Shown in pieces: positions 1 to 8,101 of a stretch of DNA of 63,457 nt. Source of the DNA: Chitinophagaceae bacterium (GTDB taxonomy: Bacteria; Bacteroidota; Bacteroidia; Chitinophagales; Chitinophagaceae); NCBI GenBank assembly GCA_004173355.1, contig SEAD01000015.1, positions 1 through 63,457 of the forward strand, read 5' to 3'. The translations under genes and the position numbers were made by a program. Below the pieces are notes generated by a model. It was not told the DNA's origin, ran no database searches, and saw only the letters and a program-made list of their open reading frames with translations. Each line of letters opens with the position of its first letter. Within the stretch, counting starts at the first letter, position 1.

Positions 1-194
1 AGTAAAAGGAATGGTGCCGCCCACTGGCCGACGAATAATGCGTTGTGTTTCTTACCTGCAATCTTCAAACCAAGGGACAACGCGATGGCACCCAGTGCCG
101 ACCATAAAAATACGTCGGACGGGATCCGAGCTGTTTTGTCTTCGATCGCTTTTGCTACTTTTCCTTCCCTGTGTTGTGGATTATAATCTTCCAT
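1..194 (-). CDS. Small membrane protein, partial at window edge
   Basis: An open minus-strand frame starts with ATG at 194 and runs off the left edge of the window, giving 64 codons. The N-terminus (MEDYNPQHREGK) is charged, and a hydrophobic segment follows at about residues 29-48, then a basic stretch (AGKKHN) and a second hydrophobic stretch at the edge. This suggests a small two-helix inner-membrane protein. It begins 35 nt downstream of the manganese catalase on the same strand, so the two are probably cotranscribed. I do not recognise the family, and the missing C-terminus prevents a firmer call. Confidence 0.6.
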   Translation of the reverse strand, partial: MEDYNPQHREGKVAKAIEDKTARIPSDVFLWSALGAIALSLGLKIAGKKHNALFVGQWAAPFLL

Positions 195-229
195 GTTATT
201 TATTTTTTGTGTTAGAAAATCCTTGTGGT

Positions 230-1201
230 TTATGATTTCTTTTTCGGTGCTTTTTTTGACGCCGGGGATGCCACAGGTGCACCTTTCTGTGGTTTACCCA
301 GCTTTTCCTTGTAGTCACTCAACGCATCCACCAGGGCCTGCAACTCCGGATCGAGACCCGGCGAAAATTCCTCCGGACGCTCAGGCGCACCTGGGTCAGG
401 ATACATTTCCCTTGGTTCTGCCATTGCTTCCAGCTGGGTACCGTCATTTGCAGGGGATGAGCCTGAGTAGATGGTAGACAGCAGGGAATCTTCCAGGTTA
501 AAATGGTACTGCTGGCGATTGATACCAGCATCGATCAGTTGCTGCACCTCCGGATATTCGGATGCATCAAACTTAGGAATTGGTAACACCTTACCCCAAT
601 CAACACCAAGGGTTTCAAGCGCCTTGGCAAATGCCATCTGGTGGGCGGAGTCACGCGCAATCAGAAAGGATACCGTAGCCCGCAATGTTTTATTGGACGA
701 CATCTGGTAAATCCGGCATTTCTGCAGCCGTCCGGTTGACTCCAGCACAAGGTTATCCAGCAGGTCAAGCACGAGATTGCCATGACTATGGACATACGAC
801 CCTGACCATGGATTACCAGCAGCATCTACAGGTAACGCGCCCTGCGCACCTACGATGTAATGATGCGGATTCATCTGCTCCTTGGCCATGCCCATACTCT
901 CGCCGCCTTTGCCGGGTGCTTCATACTTTTTGCCTTGGTAACCCGGCGATCCATCGAGCAACTGCGAAATAGTCTTTGAGATCAGTTCAACGTGGCTGAT
1001 TTCTTCAATACCCACTGACCTGATCAGTTCGAGATAAGGTTTCGCATTTCCCCGGAAATTGAAACTCTGGAACAGGTACTGCATCATGGTGCGCATTTCC
1101 CCAAACTGACCACCCAGTCCTTCCTGTAAGGCGTTTGCAGCGGAAGGATCCGGCTCATCTATCTCAATAGGATTGATTAACTTTTCAAGGAAATAAAACA
1201 T
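230..1201 (-). CDS. Manganese (non-haem) catalase
   Basis: A 323-residue protein with the ferritin-like four-helix layout of dimanganese catalases, which disproportionate hydrogen peroxide to water and oxygen in the cytoplasm. The N-terminal FGEMRTMMQYLFQSF helix supplies a carboxylate ligand, GIEEISHVEL supplies the Glu and His ligands of the second helix, and further helices follow in the HSHGNLVLDLLDN and ARDSAHQMAF regions. The C-terminal third is a Pro/Glu-rich tail ending in a lysine-rich stretch (KKAPKKKS), as in other members of the family. The ATG at 1201 is the family-like start (MFYFLEKLINPIEI). It is the first gene of an operon with the small membrane protein and points to an oxidative or stationary-phase stress function. 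Confidence 0.9.
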   Translation of the reverse strand: MFYFLEKLINPIEIDEPDPSAANALQEGLGGQFGEMRTMMQYLFQSFNFRGNAKPYLELIRSVGIEEISHVELISKTISQLLDGSPGYQGKKYEAPGKGGESMGMAKEQMNPHHYIVGAQGALPVDAAGNPWSGSYVHSHGNLVLDLLDNLVLESTGRLQKCRIYQMSSNKTLRATVSFLIARDSAHQMAFAKALETLGVDWGKVLPIPKFDASEYPEVQQLIDAGINRQQYHFNLEDSLLSTIYSGSSPANDGTQLEAMAEPREMYPDPGAPERPEEFSPGLDPELQALVDALSDYKEKLGKPQKGAPVASPASKKAPKKKS

Positions 1202-1466
1202 AGTTGGTTTTTTTATGGTAAACCATCAAGTACTGAGCCGGTAAAAATGCGACATAGTACCGCCTTCGATCAAGCACGAAAAACAGGGCGCTACACTTCA
1301 CGAGGGTATGCCGGGTACAATATATGTGTCATCCCCACCCGATCCTGACTTAACGGTGACTATTCTGTATCGTCACGAGTCGGGACGTCTCAGGGTAAAC
1401 CATGAAAGCACCCTTCGGCATGATTTGTACTATTTATATATCTGATTATATAATTAAAAACCAGTT

Positions 1467-2075
1467 ATGAGTATTGAACTGATCGTCCCTCCTGAACTGA
1501 GGGGCAAAAACACAAAACTGTTTTCTTCGGCGCGGTGCGAAAGCACTACATCCGCGAAAGAATTATATAACCTTGCGCGACAGCGGCTGCTGAGTCCCGG
1601 TGAATGGCACAAACACGCAGGAAGGCTGAGTGCAGAGTTTGATATGTTCGATGAAAATAAGATTGAAACAAACGAATTGGCAAAACCCGGGTGGTTCATC
1701 CGCATCGATATTCCCGGTCCAGGTCCAAAAAGCGGGGATGGATTCGACTGGGTCAAAATCGACCTGATCGAAGACGCACGTTGTGGTGACCTGGAAGACC
1801 ATATCGGCTTACGCGTGGTACCATCGATCAATCCATTCAACCCGGGCGATGCTGAATCTCATTTCCTTGAACGCGGGTCCAGTTCAACTTTCATCGTCAA
1901 CCGCGTGGCAGAACAGGTTTTTGCTTCCTATTTTGGAAGGAATGAAAAAATTAATTTCCATCCCAACTCGATGCTGGAAAAAGCGAGGAATGGAATCGTA
2001 GGATTGACTGCCTTTGCAGGTCTGTCCGAACTGCACTGGAAGTCGCTGATCAATGGCTTCCTTGCCAAACCTTAA
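1467..2075 (+). CDS. Conserved hypothetical protein (202 aa)
   Basis: A 202-residue soluble protein with no signal peptide and no membrane segment. It has the mixed charged/hydrophobic pattern of a real protein. Features visible are an N-terminal basic segment, a Gly/Pro turn region (FIRIDIPGPGPKSGDGFDWVKID) and a C-terminal helical part. I do not recognise the family and assign no function. It is followed 17 nt later by the SemiSWEET gene and probably shares its transcript. The 265-bp divergent gap upstream, shared with the manganese catalase, should contain promoters for both directions, and the A/T-rich 40 bp before the ATG fits this. Confidence 0.75.
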   Translation: MSIELIVPPELRGKNTKLFSSARCESTTSAKELYNLARQRLLSPGEWHKHAGRLSAEFDMFDENKIETNELAKPGWFIRIDIPGPGPKSGDGFDWVKIDLIEDARCGDLEDHIGLRVVPSINPFNPGDAESHFLERGSSSTFIVNRVAEQVFASYFGRNEKINFHPNSMLEKARNGIVGLTAFAGLSELHWKSLINGFLAKP

Positions 2076-2092
2076 ACACAGATCAGATACAA

Positions 2093-2395
2093 ATGGACAA
2101 CGCCGTACAGTACATCGGGATTTTTGCGGGAATATGCACAGGCGTCTCCCTGCTGCCACAACTTTTCAAGATAATAAAAAATAAAAAAGCGGAAGACATC
2201 TCCTGGTTTTACCTCTTCATCCTTGTAGCAGGTCTTGCGGGATGGATTGTGTATGGGGTGATGAAAGATGATTATCCCATCATTATCACAAACGCTTTCT
2301 CATTCCTGACCAATGTCCTGATTATCATATTTTCAGGTATCTATAAAATCAAGAAGGGCTCAGGGGATAGCCCACCTGAACCCGCAACGGCCTGA
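2093..2395 (+). CDS. SemiSWEET sugar transporter (PQ-loop/MtN3 family)
   Basis: A 100-residue protein with three hydrophobic helices (about residues 5-25, 38-58 and 63-85), the triple-helix bundle of bacterial SemiSWEETs. These dimerise to move small sugars by facilitated diffusion. The PQ-loop motif is seen at LLPQL in helix 1, followed by a basic cytoplasmic loop (KIIKNKKAED) and SWFYLFI at the start of helix 2. Its length matches the family (85-105 residues). It lies 17 nt behind the 202-residue hypothetical gene. The substrate cannot be read from the sequence. Confidence 0.88.
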   Translation: MDNAVQYIGIFAGICTGVSLLPQLFKIIKNKKAEDISWFYLFILVAGLAGWIVYGVMKDDYPIIITNAFSFLTNVLIIIFSGIYKIKKGSGDSPPEPATA

Positions 2396-2544
2396 AACCT
2401 TTGAGGGAACAAGCTTTGATACCCATAAGGGTTGGCGATACAGGGATTTGCCTCGTAAATACCGGACACAGATCCAAAAAAACCTCCATTTCCACGCCAT
2501 GCTGCGGTTGTGTTCGATAACTTAGGGAACTCAAAACCCTTAAT

Positions 2545-4170
2545 ATGCCAACCGATAACCCCGTTATCAGCGAAATTTTTTCTGAAGCAAAACAAGTCCC
2601 GCCCGAATACCAGCTGGAGCCAGTGCACCAGCGCGAATACCTGCTCAACGGTAAAATGGTGAAATGGGAGGGCAATACCACGGAAGTATTCTCCCCTGTA
2701 TTTGTACACGAAGCAGGGGAACTGAAACGTAAACTCGTCGGCACCATCCCCAATGCCTCACCGGCCGAAGCGCTGGAAGCCCTTCAGGCAGCGGTATCAG
2801 CCTACAACAACGGGCAGGGGGAATGGCCATTGATGAAAGTGGAAGACCGGATCGGCTGCATGCAGAAATTTGTATACCTGATGATCCAGCAACGTGACCA
2901 GGTAATCAAACTGCTGATGTGGGAAATTGCCAAAACCAAAGCCGATGCCACCAAGGAGTTTGACCGTACGGTAGATTATATCAACGCAACGATTGATGCA
3001 TTAAAAGACCTGGACCGCCAATCTTCCCGGTTCGAAAAATCGGAAGGCGTGATGGCCCAGATCCGCCGGTCACCGCTCGGAGTGGTGCTAAGTATGGGCC
3101 CGTTCAACTACCCGCTGAATGAAATTTTCACCACACTCATTCCGGCGCTCATCATGGGAAATACCATCCTGTTTAAACTGCCGAAACACGGCGTGCTGGC
3201 GCATTACCCGCTACTCAATGCATTCAGGGAAGCATTCCCTCCCGGAACGGTGAACACACTGTATGGTAAAGGCGCGGAAATCATTTCCCCCCTTATGGAA
3301 AGCGGAAAAGTGGACGTACTGGCATTTATCGGATCCAGTAAGGTCGCCAACAGCCTGAAAAAACTTCACCCGAAACTCAACCGCCTCCGTTCGATCCTCA
3401 GCCTCGATGCAAAAAATGCAGCGGTGGTAACCAGGCATGCCGATCTGGATATAGCCGTGACGGAATGTATCCTGGGGGCACTCACTTTTAACGGCCAGCG
3501 TTGTACCGCCCTCAAACTGATTTTTGTGCACCGCGATATCGCCGATGTATTTGTGCAACGGCTGAGTGAAGCGGTTGACAAGCTCAAGGCCGGACTTCCA
3601 TGGGAGCCTGGTGTGAGCATCACGCCACTTCCTGAAGCAGACAAACCGGGTTACCTGCAGGTTTGCCTGGATGATGCAAAATTGCATGGAGCTTCGGTGA
3701 TGAACAAACTCGGCGGCCAGGTAAATAATTCCCTCGTTTTCCCGGCAGTGGTGTATCCCGTCAACAACAAAATGAAACTCTACCACGAGGAGCAGTTTGG
3801 CCCCATTGTACCGGTGGTGCCATTCGACTCCATCGATGAGCCCGTGGATTACCAGATCAATGCATCGCATGGTATGCAGGTGAGTATTTTCAGTAATGAC
3901 CCGGCAGAAGTTGCCCGGCTGATCGATGCGTATGTCAACCTGGTGAGCCGTGTGAATATAAACAGCCAGTCGCAGCGCGGCCCCGATGTGTTCCCCTTCA
4001 CCGGAAGGAAAGACAGTGCGGAAGGCACCCTTTCCATATTTGATGCACTGCGGACATTCTCCATCCGGACACTCGTGGCCACCAAAGCGACTGAAGAAAA
4101 TAAACAACTCTTTAATTCGGTATTGAAGGACCATGATTCCCGGTTCCTGAGTACCGATTACATCTTCTAA
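2545..4170 (+). CDS. gapN: NADP-dependent aldehyde dehydrogenase, GapN-like
   Basis: A 541-residue aldehyde dehydrogenase superfamily member. It probably oxidises glyceraldehyde 3-phosphate directly to 3-phosphoglycerate with NADP reduction, as this Bacteroidota family is usually described. The Rossmann region holds LGVVLSMGPFNYPLNE at about residues 178-193, the Asn being the oxyanion residue. The catalytic cysteine is Cys320 in FNGQRCTALK, and EEQFGPIVPVVPF near residue 420 is the cofactor and substrate-closing segment. The FTGRKDS-type C-terminus also fits GapN. It is slightly longer than streptococcal GapN because of an N-terminal extension. A different aldehyde substrate is possible. Confidence 0.85.
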   Translation: MPTDNPVISEIFSEAKQVPPEYQLEPVHQREYLLNGKMVKWEGNTTEVFSPVFVHEAGELKRKLVGTIPNASPAEALEALQAAVSAYNNGQGEWPLMKVEDRIGCMQKFVYLMIQQRDQVIKLLMWEIAKTKADATKEFDRTVDYINATIDALKDLDRQSSRFEKSEGVMAQIRRSPLGVVLSMGPFNYPLNEIFTTLIPALIMGNTILFKLPKHGVLAHYPLLNAFREAFPPGTVNTLYGKGAEIISPLMESGKVDVLAFIGSSKVANSLKKLHPKLNRLRSILSLDAKNAAVVTRHADLDIAVTECILGALTFNGQRCTALKLIFVHRDIADVFVQRLSEAVDKLKAGLPWEPGVSITPLPEADKPGYLQVCLDDAKLHGASVMNKLGGQVNNSLVFPAVVYPVNNKMKLYHEEQFGPIVPVVPFDSIDEPVDYQINASHGMQVSIFSNDPAEVARLIDAYVNLVSRVNINSQSQRGPDVFPFTGRKDSAEGTLSIFDALRTFSIRTLVATKATEENKQLFNSVLKDHDSRFLSTDYIF

Positions 4171-4193
4171 CCCGACCTTCAAAAAACCTGAGT

Positions 4194-6215
4194 ATGATGA
4201 AAAATCTGTTTTTCTTTTCCCTGGTATTACTGACAGTGATTGGTTGTAAACAGGCAACTGACACCACTCCCGGACACATCACGGTCACCGGTATCGACTC
4301 TTCAAAAAAACCGGGTGATAATTTTTTCATGTATGTCAACGGCATCTGGTATGATACCGCACGGATTCCTTCCGGCCAGTCCGGTGTGGGGTCCTATTCT
4401 TTCCTGAACTACCCGCAACGCATCCGCCTTCAAGGCATACTCGACAGTCTCTCCACTGTCAGTTCAGCACCCGGCAGCCTCGAACAAAAAGTCGGGGATT
4501 TTTATGCATCGGGGATGGATACGGTCACTATTGAAAAACTGGGTTACGAGCCAGTGAAACCCCTGCTGGCCGCAATTGATGCAGTGGCTGACGTTCCGTC
4601 GCTGGTAAAACTGCTGGCAGCCCAGCAAAAAATCCTGGATGGCAGCCTGCTTGGTTTCTCGGTAGGTCCTGATAACGAAAACAGCACAATCAATATCGTA
4701 CAGCTTTACCAGGCCGGTCTTGCCCTGCCGGACAAAGACTATTATTTCAAAACGGACCCTTCCACCATTGCGATCCAGAATGCATACCGGTCATTCCTGA
4801 CTACCGTTTTCACACTGACTGGTGATGATACATCCACAGCAGCAAAAAACGCGCGCACAGTGTACGGGATCGAAAAACAACTGGCCACCTCGCACCGGAC
4901 CAACATCGAACTCCGGGATGTAAAAACCAATTTCAATAAAACAGCAGTAGCAACGCTGGCAAAAAAACATGGCAACCTTAATTGGGTGGAATTGTTTAAA
5001 GAACTCGGGGTACAACCGGACTCGGTAAACCTGGCGCAGCCGGCCTATTATGATAAGCTGAACACCATGCTGAAATCCGTGCCCCTCGCGGACTGGAAGC
5101 TCTACCTGAAGGCCGCCACACTCAGCAACTACGCCAGCTTCCTCGGCAGTCCGTTTACCAATGCATCATTTGAATACACAAAAGCGCTGACCGGCCAGGC
5201 CGTACGGAAAACAAGGGCAGAAGACATGACACAGGCGGTTGATCGTTCCCTCGGGCATGCACTCGCGCAGTTGTATGTAAAAAAATATTTCCCCGAAGAT
5301 TCCAAAAAGCGGATGGGTGTACTGGTGGACAACCTGAAAAAGGCATTTGAAGCAAGGATTACAAGGCTTGACTGGATGAGCGATTCAACCAAACAGAAAG
5401 CAAAAGAAAAACTCTATGCATTCACCGAGAAGATCGGGTATCCGGATAAATGGAGGGACTATTCAAATGTGACCATTAAGAAGGGCGCGTACTTTGAGAA
5501 TATCCTTTCCGCCAACAAAAATGACTACCAGTACAGCATCGATAAAGTGGGCAGACAGGTGGATCGCACCGAGTGGTATACCACTCCCCCTACTGTGACT
5601 GCTTACAACAATCCGCCGCTGAATGAAATCGTGTTCCCCGCGGGAATCCTGCAATCACCTTACTTTGATATCGATGCAGATGATGCATTGAATTATGGCG
5701 GCATCGGGATGGTGATCGGCCATGAGATCACGCACTCCTTTGACGACCAGGGCGCGCAATACGATAAGGTAGGTAATGTTACGGACTGGTGGACCAAACC
5801 CGATTATGAAAAATTCAGGTCCCGTACGCAACAGGTGATCGACCAGTACGACTCATTCACCATGTTTGATTCAGTTCACCTGAAAGGTGCGTTAACCGTT
5901 GGGGAAAATACCGCAGATATAGCCGGGATTGCTATTGCCTATGATGCGTTCAAAATGACCCCGCAGGGACAGGACACCACAAGGATTGACGGTCTCACAC
6001 CGGACCAGCGTTTCTTTGTTTCCATCGCGCGGATCTGGCGGGTGAAAACCACGGATGAGTTCATGCGGATGTATGTCAATGTGAATCCCCACTCGCCTGC
6101 CATGTGGCGCGTGAATGGCCCGCTGATGAACTTCACGCCGTTTTACAAGGCATTCAATGTGCAGCCAGGAGACAAAATGTACAAGGAAGAAAAAGACAGG
6201 ATCATAGTCTGGTAA
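4194..6215 (+). CDS. M13-family zinc metallopeptidase lipoprotein (PepO/neprilysin-like)
   Basis: A 673-residue protein with a lipoprotein signal whose lipobox cysteine lies in LLTVIGCKQ, so it is probably anchored in the periplasm or outer membrane. The M13 N-terminal helical domain begins with PGDNFFMYVNG. The catalytic domain holds the zinc motif HEITHSF (first His is residue 510), and GENTADIAG about 60 residues later supplies the third zinc ligand and its partner Asp. The NPHSPAMWRVNGPL segment near the C-terminus is the usual substrate-binding region. Two ATG codons overlap at the start (MMKNLF), and either may be used. It starts 23 nt after the gapN-like gene. It should cleave short peptides. 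Confidence 0.93.
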   Translation: MMKNLFFFSLVLLTVIGCKQATDTTPGHITVTGIDSSKKPGDNFFMYVNGIWYDTARIPSGQSGVGSYSFLNYPQRIRLQGILDSLSTVSSAPGSLEQKVGDFYASGMDTVTIEKLGYEPVKPLLAAIDAVADVPSLVKLLAAQQKILDGSLLGFSVGPDNENSTINIVQLYQAGLALPDKDYYFKTDPSTIAIQNAYRSFLTTVFTLTGDDTSTAAKNARTVYGIEKQLATSHRTNIELRDVKTNFNKTAVATLAKKHGNLNWVELFKELGVQPDSVNLAQPAYYDKLNTMLKSVPLADWKLYLKAATLSNYASFLGSPFTNASFEYTKALTGQAVRKTRAEDMTQAVDRSLGHALAQLYVKKYFPEDSKKRMGVLVDNLKKAFEARITRLDWMSDSTKQKAKEKLYAFTEKIGYPDKWRDYSNVTIKKGAYFENILSANKNDYQYSIDKVGRQVDRTEWYTTPPTVTAYNNPPLNEIVFPAGILQSPYFDIDADDALNYGGIGMVIGHEITHSFDDQGAQYDKVGNVTDWWTKPDYEKFRSRTQQVIDQYDSFTMFDSVHLKGALTVGENTADIAGIAIAYDAFKMTPQGQDTTRIDGLTPDQRFFVSIARIWRVKTTDEFMRMYVNVNPHSPAMWRVNGPLMNFTPFYKAFNVQPGDKMYKEEKDRIIVW

Positions 6216-6260
6216 AATTGGCATGGAAATGAGGTATGTACGGCATACAACTATAACCAA

Positions 6261-6530
6261 ATGCGCTTCCATACTTTTAAGTACGGGTCAGACAAATTGC
6301 CTGGCCCGGGTACTTTTTCGATCAGTGAGACAAATTCCGGGTTCAGCTTTAGTTTTTACGCCCCGTTTCAGGCAAATAATTTCCATTTGTCGTTTAAAGA
6401 CATGAAAAGTTATGAAGATGTCCGGGGAATGAATCATCACCAGTTAAAAGCCTGTAGTATCCTGCAGGGCTACCTTAAAGCTGATAATACCTGGGATTCC
6501 GAATCCCGGTTCTCCTTCCAGACAAATTAA
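6261..6530 (+). CDS. Possible small hypothetical protein (89 aa)
   Basis: An 89-codon open frame with an even, protein-like composition rich in Phe, Ser and Asn (for example GTFSISETNSGFSFSFYAPF) and no signal peptide. It follows the M13 peptidase by 45 nt and ends 21 nt before a perfect inverted repeat. I do not recognise it. An overlapping frame (6223-6405) looks less natural. The call rests only on composition and placement. Confidence 0.4.
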   Translation: MRFHTFKYGSDKLPGPGTFSISETNSGFSFSFYAPFQANNFHLSFKDMKSYEDVRGMNHHQLKACSILQGYLKADNTWDSESRFSFQTN

Positions 6531-6551
6531 CGTAGCCGTACAGTCATAAAT

Positions 6552-6596
6552 ATTCGGGGCGAAAATACTAAACATTTTAGTATTTTCGCCCCGAAT
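6552..6596. repeat. Perfect 21-bp inverted repeat with 3-nt loop
   Basis: The arms 6552-6572 and 6576-6596 are exact reverse complements around the loop CAT. Each arm has a GC-rich outer part (ATTCGGGGCG) and an AT-rich inner part (AAAATACTAAA). The repeat lies between two small genes and ends 15 nt before the ATG at 6612. No T-tract follows on either side, so it does not look like an ordinary intrinsic terminator. It could form a very stable RNA hairpin just before the next start codon, or act as an operator. Confidence 0.9.
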
Positions 6597-6611
6597 CAAT
6601 TCCATCAATCC

Positions 6612-6974
6612 ATGCCCCGCCCACCACGATTTGATTATATGCTCCAGAATGGCCTGAACAGCTGGGTCAAAGGCAGCACCATGCTTACTGCTGCACTGGT
6701 GCGCCCTGCATTGTTCCTGAAATACCGGGAGAAAGACACGGTAGAGGTTGACCTCAACCAGCTGGCAGCTGAATATCTCCTGCAGAACGTTGCCCCCGAT
6801 CCGGGAAAATATGCTGACATGCTCCTGCTTTCATTGGAGAAGAGTATGTTCCGGACATTATCATTTATCGGCATCGAAGACTATCGGTTTACCTATCTGT
6901 TCAAGTGGCAGGGGGAAATTATCCGCCGGCAGGTAAATTATTACTTCTTATCACGGACGGTCAAAGTGAGGTAA
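6612..6974 (+). CDS. Hypothetical protein (120 aa)
   Basis: A 120-residue protein with basic ends (MPRPPRF at the start, RTVKVR at the finish) and alternating hydrophobic and charged segments that predict a small mixed alpha/beta fold. No signal peptide, membrane helix or recognisable motif is seen. The start is 15 nt downstream of the perfect 21-bp inverted repeat, so its expression may depend on that structure. It converges with the degenerate sigma-54-type regulator at 7007, and a GC-rich hairpin overlaps its stop codon. Confidence 0.55.
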   Translation: MPRPPRFDYMLQNGLNSWVKGSTMLTAALVRPALFLKYREKDTVEVDLNQLAAEYLLQNVAPDPGKYADMLLLSLEKSMFRTLSFIGIEDYRFTYLFKWQGEIIRRQVNYYFLSRTVKVR

Positions 6975-6991
6975 GCGGGGACTGCCCCGCT
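6974..6991. terminator. GC-rich hairpin between convergent genes
   Basis: AGCGGGG (6974-6980) pairs with CCCCGCT (6985-6991) around a 4-nt loop. It overlaps the last base of the stop codon of the 120-residue gene and lies 15 nt before the end of the convergent regulator gene. It lacks a T-tract in both directions, so it is a weak terminator candidate placed where one is expected. Confidence 0.4.
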
Positions 6992-7006
6992 GGACAACGA
7001 ACAATC

Positions 7007-7906
7007 TTAGTTCAGGTTCTCCGGATGTTCCCCGAACAAACGAAGTTTGGCGTACAGGGTCTTGCGACTGATCTTGAGCATTTCAGCCGCTTTTTTCTTG
7101 TTGTTTTTTGCAAGTTGCAGCACTTCCATTACCCGGCGCCGCTCTGCATTCAGGATGGCAACTTTCAGGGAAAGCGCATCGCTGCTGTAAGACCGGACGC
7201 TGGATGGCAATGAAAGAGCCTGCAATTCATCCCCGTCTTCCGCAAAAAACAACGAATGGAACATGATCTCGCGAAGTTCGGGAAGATGACCGACCCATGA
7301 ATACCGTTGTAACAGCCTGCTTGCTTCAGGCGATATTCCTACCACTTTCCGCGCCCAGGCCAGGTTAGCCTGCACCAGGTAATAATTTGAAAAAAACTGG
7401 ATGTTGGCAATGTTATCCCTGAGCGCAGGTACGATCACTTTTATCACATCGCTGATGTAATTGCCTTCGAGGGAGATTTCCATTGTCTTTTTAGAAGAAC
7501 ACATGTCCGCAATAATCCGGCAGTTGAAGGCCTGCGACAACGTCTTCACAAATCCTTCCTGGTCTGCAACGGGCAGAGCCGCAAGATCACTGATAAACAC
7601 TGTGCCCCGCTTTAACCAGTCGCTGCTACCGCGGGCCAGCATTGAAATAAGTTCCTCCAGTCCATGACCGGCCGATGCCAGCAGTTTCTGACCGTCAAAA
7701 ATAATTTCTTTTGTGATACAGGAAATGGATAAAAAACCCCTGTCACTTCGTGGACTGAAGTCATGAATGATAAGCGCCACCGATTTATTTATGTTTTCCT
7801 GGTCACAGTAAAGTAATACTACTGCTTCCTGTCCTGCTATCGCAGGCAGGTCGATCGCAGCATTTTCCAGCAGGTGATCCTGCTCTTTCCGGGTAAATTT
7901 TCGCAC
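7007..7906 (-). CDS. Sigma-54 activator-like regulator with degenerate AAA+ domain
   Basis: A 299-residue protein that aligns by eye with the central and C-terminal parts of NtrC-type activators but has lost their key motifs. At about residue 35 the Walker A site reads DQENINKS, with the glycines gone and the Lys kept. IIHDFSPRSDRGF (47-58) matches the family segment IHELSPR. The GAFTGA loop that contacts sigma-54 is absent after AGHG (about 79-82). The Walker B equivalent is GTVFISDLAAL (101-111), with its acidic pair altered. The sensor I region is CRIIAD. The C-terminus keeps a Fis-type helix-turn-helix (NNKKKAAEMLKISRKTLYAKL). It probably binds DNA but should neither hydrolyse ATP nor open sigma-54 promoters. 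Confidence 0.8.
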   Translation of the reverse strand: MRKFTRKEQDHLLENAAIDLPAIAGQEAVVLLYCDQENINKSVALIIHDFSPRSDRGFLSISCITKEIIFDGQKLLASAGHGLEELISMLARGSSDWLKRGTVFISDLAALPVADQEGFVKTLSQAFNCRIIADMCSSKKTMEISLEGNYISDVIKVIVPALRDNIANIQFFSNYYLVQANLAWARKVVGISPEASRLLQRYSWVGHLPELREIMFHSLFFAEDGDELQALSLPSSVRSYSSDALSLKVAILNAERRRVMEVLQLAKNNKKKAAEMLKISRKTLYAKLRLFGEHPENLN

Positions 7907-8063
7907 AATTGAATACTTTAAAATGATGAGGTCGGTGGAATCCGGACTGTTATCTAAAACTCCATACGGGCGGGCCTCCGATGGTCTGCTAACTGAACAA
8001 AGCTGCGTGGCCGCGTGGGCAACAAGACTTCACCCGACTCAATAAGGTAGAACTATTAGTAAC

Positions 8064-8101
8064 CACATTCCTGTTTACCAGGTAATGTTTTCAGGAATGT
8101 G
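8064..8101. repeat. Inverted repeat over the stop codon of the GH1-like gene
   Basis: CACATTCCTG (8064-8073) and CAGGAATGTG (8092-8101) are exact 10-nt reverse complements separated by 18 nt. The repeat covers the stop codon of the GH1-like gene (8091-8093) at the end of the three-gene minus-strand operon. There is no T-tract, so it may be a transcript-end stabilising hairpin or an atypical terminator. Confidence 0.5.

Noticed and set aside
3211-4257. Long minus-strand open frame (348 codons) opposite the GapN-like gene
   Set aside because: It is antisense to a well-supported aldehyde dehydrogenase, has a His/Cys-rich unnatural composition and no recognisable motif; it is a shadow of codon bias.
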